Source of the DNA: Anisus vortex
Taxonomy: Eukaryota > Mollusca > Gastropoda > Planorbidae
Length of the DNA: 64,000 nucleotides
Assembly (NCBI GenBank): GCA_949126835.1
Contig: OX421497.1
Coordinates: 18,844,409 to 18,908,408 of the forward strand
Direction: 5' to 3'
Part shown: positions 58,937 to 64,000 of the stretch, piece after piece
Layout of the letters: every line of letters begins with the position of its first letter
Position numbering within the stretch: position 1 is the stretch's first letter
Position numbers and translations under genes: made by a program
Notes under the pieces: model-generated
Database searches by the model: none
Told to the model about the DNA's origin: nothing
The model's input: only the letters and a program-made list of their open reading frames with translations

Positions 58937-61900
58937 AGAAGATAAAACTATATTCTTCCAACAGACTTTCTTGTGCAGCTAGAGATCAGAAGACATAAAT
59001 ATATTCTTCCAACAGACTTTCTTGTGCAGCTAGAGATCAGAAGACATAAATATATTCTTCCAACAGACTTTCTTGTGCAGCTAGAGATCAGAAGACATAA
59101 ATATATTCTTTCAACAGACTTTCTTGTGCAGCTAGAGATCAGAAGACATAAATATATTCTTCCAACAGACTTTCTTGTGCAGCTAGAGATCAGAAGACAT
59201 AAATATATTCTTCCAACAGACTTTCTTGTGCAGCTAGAGATCAGAAGACATAAATATATTCTTCCAACAGACTTTCTTGTGCAGCTAGAGATCAGAAGAC
59301 ATAAATATATTCTTCCAACAGACTTTCTTGTGCAGCTAGAGATCAGAAGACATAAATATATTCTTCCAACAGACTTTCTTGTGCAGCTAGAGATCAGAAG
59401 ACATAAATATATTCTTCCAACAGACTTTCTTGTGCAGCTAGAGATCAGAAGACATAAATATATTCTTCCAACAGACTTTCTTGTGCAGCTAGAGATCAGA
59501 AGACATAAATATATTCTTCCAACAGACTTTCTTGTGCAGCTAGAGATCAGAAGACATAAATATATTCTTCCAACAGACTTTCTTGTGCAGCTAGAGATCA
59601 GAAGACATAAATATATTCTTCCAACAGACTTTCTTGTGCAGCTAGAGATCAGAAGACATAAATATATTCTTCCAACAGACTTTCTTGTGCAGCTAGAGAT
59701 CAGAAGACATAAATATATTCTTCCAACAGACTTTCTTGTGCAGCTAGAGATCAGAAGACATAAATATATTCTTCCAACAGACTTTCTTGTGCAGCTAGAG
59801 ATCAGAAGACATAAATATATTCTTCCAACAGACTTTCTTGTGCAGCTAGAGATCAGAAGACATAAATATATTCTTCCAACAGACTTTCTTGTGCAGCTAG
59901 AGATCAGAAGACATAAATATATTCTTCCAACAGACTTTCTTGTGCAGCTAGAGATCAGAAGACATAAATATATTCTTCCAACAGACTTTCTTGTGCAGCT
60001 AGAGATCAGAAGACATAAATATATTCTTCCAACAGACTTTCTTGTGCAGCTAGAGATCAGAAGACATAAATATATTCTTCCAACAGACTTTCTTGTGCAG
60101 CTAGAGATCAGAAGACATAAATATATTCTTCCAACAGACTTTCTTGTGCAGCTAGAGATCAGAAGACATAAATATATTCTTCCAACAGACTTTCTTGTGC
60201 AGCTAGAGATCAGAAGACATAAATATATTCTTCCAACAGACTTTCTTGTGCAGCTAGAGATCAGAAGACATAAATATATTCTTCCAACAGACTTTCTTGT
60301 GCAGCTAGAGATCAGAAGACATAAATATATTCTTCCAACAGACTTTCTTGTGCAGCTAGAGATCAGAAGACATAAATATATTCTTCCAACAGACTTTCTT
60401 GTGCAGCTAGAGATCAGAAGACATAAATATATTCTTCCAACAGACTTTCTTGTGCAGCTAGAGATCAGAAGACATAAATATATTCTTCCAACAGACTTTC
60501 TTGTGCAGCTAGAGATCAGAATACATAAATATATTCTTCCAACAGACTTTCTTGTGCAGCTAGAGATCAGAAGACATAAATATATTCTTCCAACAGACTT
60601 TCTTGTGCAGCTAGAGATCAGAAGACATAAATATATTCTTCCAACAGACTTTCTTGTGCAGCTAGAGATCAGAAGACATAAATATATTCTTCCAACAGAC
60701 TTTCTTTTGCAGCTAGAGATCAGAAGACATAAATATATTCTTCCAACAGACTTTCTTGTGCAGCTAGAGATCAGAAGACATAAATATATTCTTCCAACAG
60801 ACTTTCTTGTGCAGCTAGAGATCAGAAGACATAAATATATTCTTCCAACAGACTTTCTTGTGCAGCTAGAGATTAGAAGACATAAATATATTCTTCCAAC
60901 AGACTTTCTTGTGCAGCTAGAGATCAGAAGACATAAATATATTCTTCCAACAGACTTTCTTGTGCAGCTAGAGATCAGAAGACATAAATATATTCTTCCA
61001 ACAGACTTTCTTGTGCAGCTAGAGATCAGAAGACATAAATATATTCTTCCAACAGACTTTCTTGTGCAGCTAGAGATCAGAAGACATAAATATATTCTTC
61101 CAACAGACTTTCTTGTGCAGCTAGAGATCAGAAGACATAAATATATTCTTCCAACAGACTTTCTTGTACAGCTAGAGATCAGAAGACATAAATATATTCT
61201 TCCAACAGACTTTCTTGTGCAGCTAGAGATCAGAAGACATAAATATATTCTTCCAACAGACTTTCTTGTGCAGCTAGAGATCAGAAGACATAAATATATT
61301 CTTCCAACAGACTTTCTTGTGCAGCTAGAGATCAGAAGACATAAATATATTCTTCCAACAGACTTTCTTGTGCAGCTAGAGATCAGAAGACATAAATATA
61401 TTCTTCCAACAGACTTTCTTGTGCAGCTAGAGATCAGAAGACATAAATATATTCTTCCAACAGACTTTCTTGTGCAGCTAGAGATCAGAAGACATAAATA
61501 TATTCTTCCAACAGACTTTCTTGTGCAGCTAGAGATCAGAAGACATAAATATATTCTTCCAACAGACTTTCTTGTGCAGCTAGAGATCAGAAGACAAAAA
61601 TATAATCTTCCAACAGGCTTTCTTGTGCAGCTAGAGATCAGAAGACAAAAATATAATCTTCCCACAGGCTTTCTTGTGCAGCTAGAGATCAGAAGACAAA
61701 AATATAATCTTCCCACAGGCTTTCTTATGCAGCTAGAGATCAGAAGACATAAATATACTCTTCCCACAGGCTTTCTTATGCAGTTAGAGATCAGAAGACA
61801 AAAATATACTCTTCCAACAGGCTTTCTTATGCAGCTAGAGATCAGAAGACATAAATATAATCTTCCAACAGGCTTTCTTATGCAGCTAGAGATCAGAAGA

Positions 61901-62331
61901 GATAAATATATTCGTCCAACAGACTTTCTTGTGCAGCTAGAGATCAGAAGACAAAAATATAATCTTCCCACAGGCTTTCTTATGCAGCTAGAGATCAGAA
62001 GACATAAATATAATCTTCCAACAGACTTTCTTGCGCAGCTAGAGATCAGAAGACATAAATATATTCTTCCAAAAGACACTCTTGTGCAGCTAGAGATCAG
62101 AAGACATAAATATAATCTTCTAACAGATTATCTTGTGCAGCTAGAGATTAGAAGACATAAATATAATCTTTTAACAGACATACCTGTGCAGCTAGAGATC
62201 AGAAGACAAAAATATAATCTTCCAACAGACATACTTGTGCAGCTAGAGATCAGAAGACAAAAATATAATCTTCCAACAGACTTTCTAGTGCAGCTAGAGA
62301 TCAGAAGACAAAAATATAATCTTCCAACAGA
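58937..62331. repeat. Giant 51-bp minisatellite, about 66 copies
   Basis: The unit is CTTCCAACAGACTTTCTTGT, GCAGCTAGAGATCAGAAGAC, ATAAATATATT. The first ~2.65 kb (to about 61590) is almost perfectly homogeneous, with isolated single-base variants (for example near 59110, 60521, 60707, 60873 and 61168). The last ~15 units (61590-62331) are increasingly diverged (CATAAAT to CAAAAAT, ATATTC to ATAATC, GACTTT to GGCTTT, TGTGCAG to TATGCAG). Because 51 is 17 codons, a plus-strand ORF of 1146 codons (58973-62413; repeat QLEIRRHKYILPTDFLV) and a minus-strand ORF of 1043 codons (62079-58948; repeat SVGRIYLCLLISSCTRK) stay open. The plus ORF opens with GTG, with a stop (58943-58945) shortly before and no ATG until the diverged end. 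Confidence 0.97.
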
Positions 62332-62429
62332 TCAAAAACTAAAGATTAAAAAAAGCAAAAATAAAATGTCTCAAGAAGACTTCAATGCCCTAACAAACCT
62401 TTTTTCTACTTGATTATTTCATTGGTTAG

Positions 62430-62440
62430 AATAAAATAAA
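62430..62440 (+). terminator. Two overlapping AATAAA polyadenylation signals
   Basis: AATAAAATAAA lies 17 bp after the TGA (62411-62413) that ends the plus-strand reading frame through the 51-bp array and its unique tail (ending MSQEDFNALTNLFST). The arrangement resembles a last exon but may be chance in AT-rich DNA. Confidence 0.3.
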
Positions 62441-62539
62441 GTTAAATAATCTAGCATTTACCGGTACTATCTTTTGAATGAAAGTTACACCATACAGCGA
62501 GAATCACAATATCAAAAATAGTTCTACTTTATGTCCCGT

Positions 62540-63890
62540 CAAGCGTTGTAACTTTAGACCATCGGGGTAACTTCTGACCATCGGGGTAACTTTGGACCAG
62601 GAAGAATAAAGTTTTCATTTGTATTTTTTTTAAATAATTTGTACTTCTTTTAACTAGACCAAACTTTCTAATTTGAAACTTACATGGAAAAGAAATATTT
62701 AATGATCATTTGTTGCTACATTGCTCCATTATTTGCTAAATGCGAATCGTTTCAAGATGACCACCATTTGCATGTCAGATGTATATATGTAGTTACACAT
62801 TCATCCAATATAGTAAGTATATCAATATTTACATTTTTAAATTAAGAAATTAAATGGTTAAGACTTTATGTGAAGTTTTAAAGTTTTTATTTAATCTAAG
62901 AAGGAAAACAGGGGGGTGGCCAAAGTTACCCCGAAATGTTCGGGGTAACTTTGGGCCATTATGTATGAACCAAAACGAAATTGAAAATATGACATCTGAT
63001 AATGTGAATTTACATTTTTTAAATTTTAATTATTAAATGTCAATATAAGTAAAAATAAATTTTTTAAAATATCTTTATATGCTATAAGATTGTATTCATT
63101 TAATAACAAAAGGCTATCTGTAAATCTTTATTTTGACCCTATCTTTTCAGAATAAAAATGCCCCGCACTTACAAGCCAAAACCAGGGGCAAGAAAGTTTG
63201 GCTCCTGTTACGAAGACATACTAATGATAACTCAGGACATACTTTGACAAACAATGGAGGTCTATTTATATGTTTAAAAACAACTGACCTGGTTGTGGCT
63301 GGTTGGACTTCTTTCTTTATCGCTACAAGAACGAAATCAGAAAGAGAATATTGCCGAACACTTTAAAAAAAGCTCCTGCATCTCGACAAGTTATTAGTGA
63401 CTATTTCTCAAATTTATTTTACACCATTCAAAACATGATCGGTGAAAACATCGTCAATTACGGTTCAGCTGACAAATGGATACCGCAAATCCACTTACAA
63501 AGGCACACAGTCTAAAAATAACTTAGAAAAATGTTCATTTTAAATTGTAATATTTCATTTTCAGTTTGCCTATGTAGTTTGTTATATAATTGTTGAATGG
63601 CTTGTAATATAATTGTCAATATTTTTGGTCAAAAATTATAATTTTTTATTGAATTAATATTTTTGGTCCAAAGTAACCCCATGCCGGGGTAACTTTGACC
63701 ACCCCACAAAATATTAAAATAAATCTTAAATCTCCAAAATAATTGTCTTTTACTTATTTATTCCTTTTTATGTTGTTGTTCCCCCTAGTTAGAGCTATTA
63801 ACATCATCAAAATAATTAAAAACTGTGTACAAATATTATTAAGTATGAAAAAAGTGGTACAAACTTACCCCGTTTTACCCCGGTAATGCA
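62540..63890 (+). mobile_element. Decayed pogo-like DNA transposon with repeated CGGGGTAACTTTGG motifs
   Basis: The motif CGGGGTAACTTTGG and variants occur at 62565, 62584 and 62940, with inverted copies at 62921 and 63667, another forward copy at 63686, and related TTACCCCGTTTTACCCCGG at 63868-63886. Two pairs face each other to form hairpins (62919-62957 and 63666-63702). Between them lies a transposase remnant (63157-63515). The exact termini and target duplication could not be settled. Confidence 0.6.
63157..63515 (+). pseudogene. Pogo-like transposase remnant
   Basis: ATG at 63157 starts MPRTYKPKPGARKFGSCYED, resembling the N-terminus of a widespread pogo-related (CENP-B-type helix-turn-helix) transposase family. 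After a large internal loss and frame changes, GWTSFF/LYRYKNEIRKR, KKAPASRQVISDYFSNL and GENIVNYG follow, matching the PENIxNYDE region. The catalytic Asp of NYDE appears as Gly (NYGS). It is short (about 120 codons against several hundred in intact copies) and frameshifted, so non-functional. The assignment rests on recalled motifs. Confidence 0.6.
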
Positions 63891-64000
63891 ATATATAAAA
63901 CTAATCGTTAACTACATCTGTTAATTTATTGTGTCTTCTAAGTATAGCTCTCCATCTTGAAAGTTTAACTTTTTAGATTACAAATTAGTATTTATCAATT

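Noticed and set aside
58937..62331. CRISPR array
   Set aside because: Repeats are directly contiguous with no unique spacers, and the surrounding sequence is eukaryotic.
58948..62413. 1146- and 1043-codon ORFs as genuine protein-coding genes
   Set aside because: Both are consequences of a stop-free 51-bp unit. The plus ORF has no ATG near its start, differences between diverged units are mostly nonsynonymous, and no host-like exon surrounds it. The possibility is kept only as a finding to test.

Overview
The window is eukaryotic, AT-rich and almost gene-free. There are no bacterial-style ORFs or operons. What can be read is metazoan non-LTR retrotransposon 3' ends, hAT-, piggyBac- and MULE-like DNA transposons, and about 35 minisatellite arrays covering roughly 18 kb of the 64 kb by hand tally. 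The host is most likely an invertebrate animal. A gastropod mollusc is my best guess from the type of LINE fragments and their microsatellite tails; this is inference and has not been checked against any database.

Layout. 1-1.3 kb: an old degenerate tandem array split by a MULE-like MITE (203-914) that carries a tRNA-like block. 2.0-2.6 kb: a 39-bp minisatellite. 3.9-4.1 kb: the one reasonable host-gene candidate, a terminal exon with a splice acceptor, an open reading frame and AATAAA. 7.0-13.7 kb: a tandem segmental duplication. Its second copy has been taken apart by nested insertions: a CR1/L2-like LINE, itself split by a hAT element containing a fragment of another LINE, and a 1.2-kb long-TIR element. 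15-25.4 kb: minisatellites with 35/44, 37, 29/33 and 22-bp units. The 37-bp array is split by an RNase H-bearing LINE 3' end and the 22-bp array by a truncated CR1/L2-like LINE. 25-33 kb: mostly unassigned DNA with one small hAT MITE. 33.5-36.6 kb: a complete hAT element with perfect 8-bp target-site duplications and a decayed transposase, with a TTAA-flanked piggyBac-type MITE inside it. 36.9-47 kb: a run of short-unit arrays with LINE fragments between them. 47.1-48.4 kb: a second decayed hAT transposase on the minus strand. 51.7-55 kb: 56-bp, 39-bp and 46/51-bp arrays, a 74-bp MITE with perfect target-site duplications, and an internal LINE fragment flanked by a 13-bp duplication. 55.4-58.0 kb: a 2.6-kb element with perfect 27-bp inverted ends and TA duplications, itself a host for other MITEs. 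58.9-62.3 kb: a 3.4-kb, roughly 66-copy, 51-bp array open on both strands. 62.5-63.9 kb: a decayed pogo-like transposon with repeated CGGGGTAACTTTGG motifs.

No cooperating gene system is visible. The biology here is repeat expansion and layered transposition, and the clean empty-site/filled-site pairs and target duplications allow the order of events to be reconstructed. The long ORFs at 2.1-2.6, 41.6-42.4, 43.9-44.3, 51.8-52.2, 54.3-55.0 and 58.9-62.4 kb arise from tandem arrays with stop-free units and should not be taken as genes without transcript evidence.
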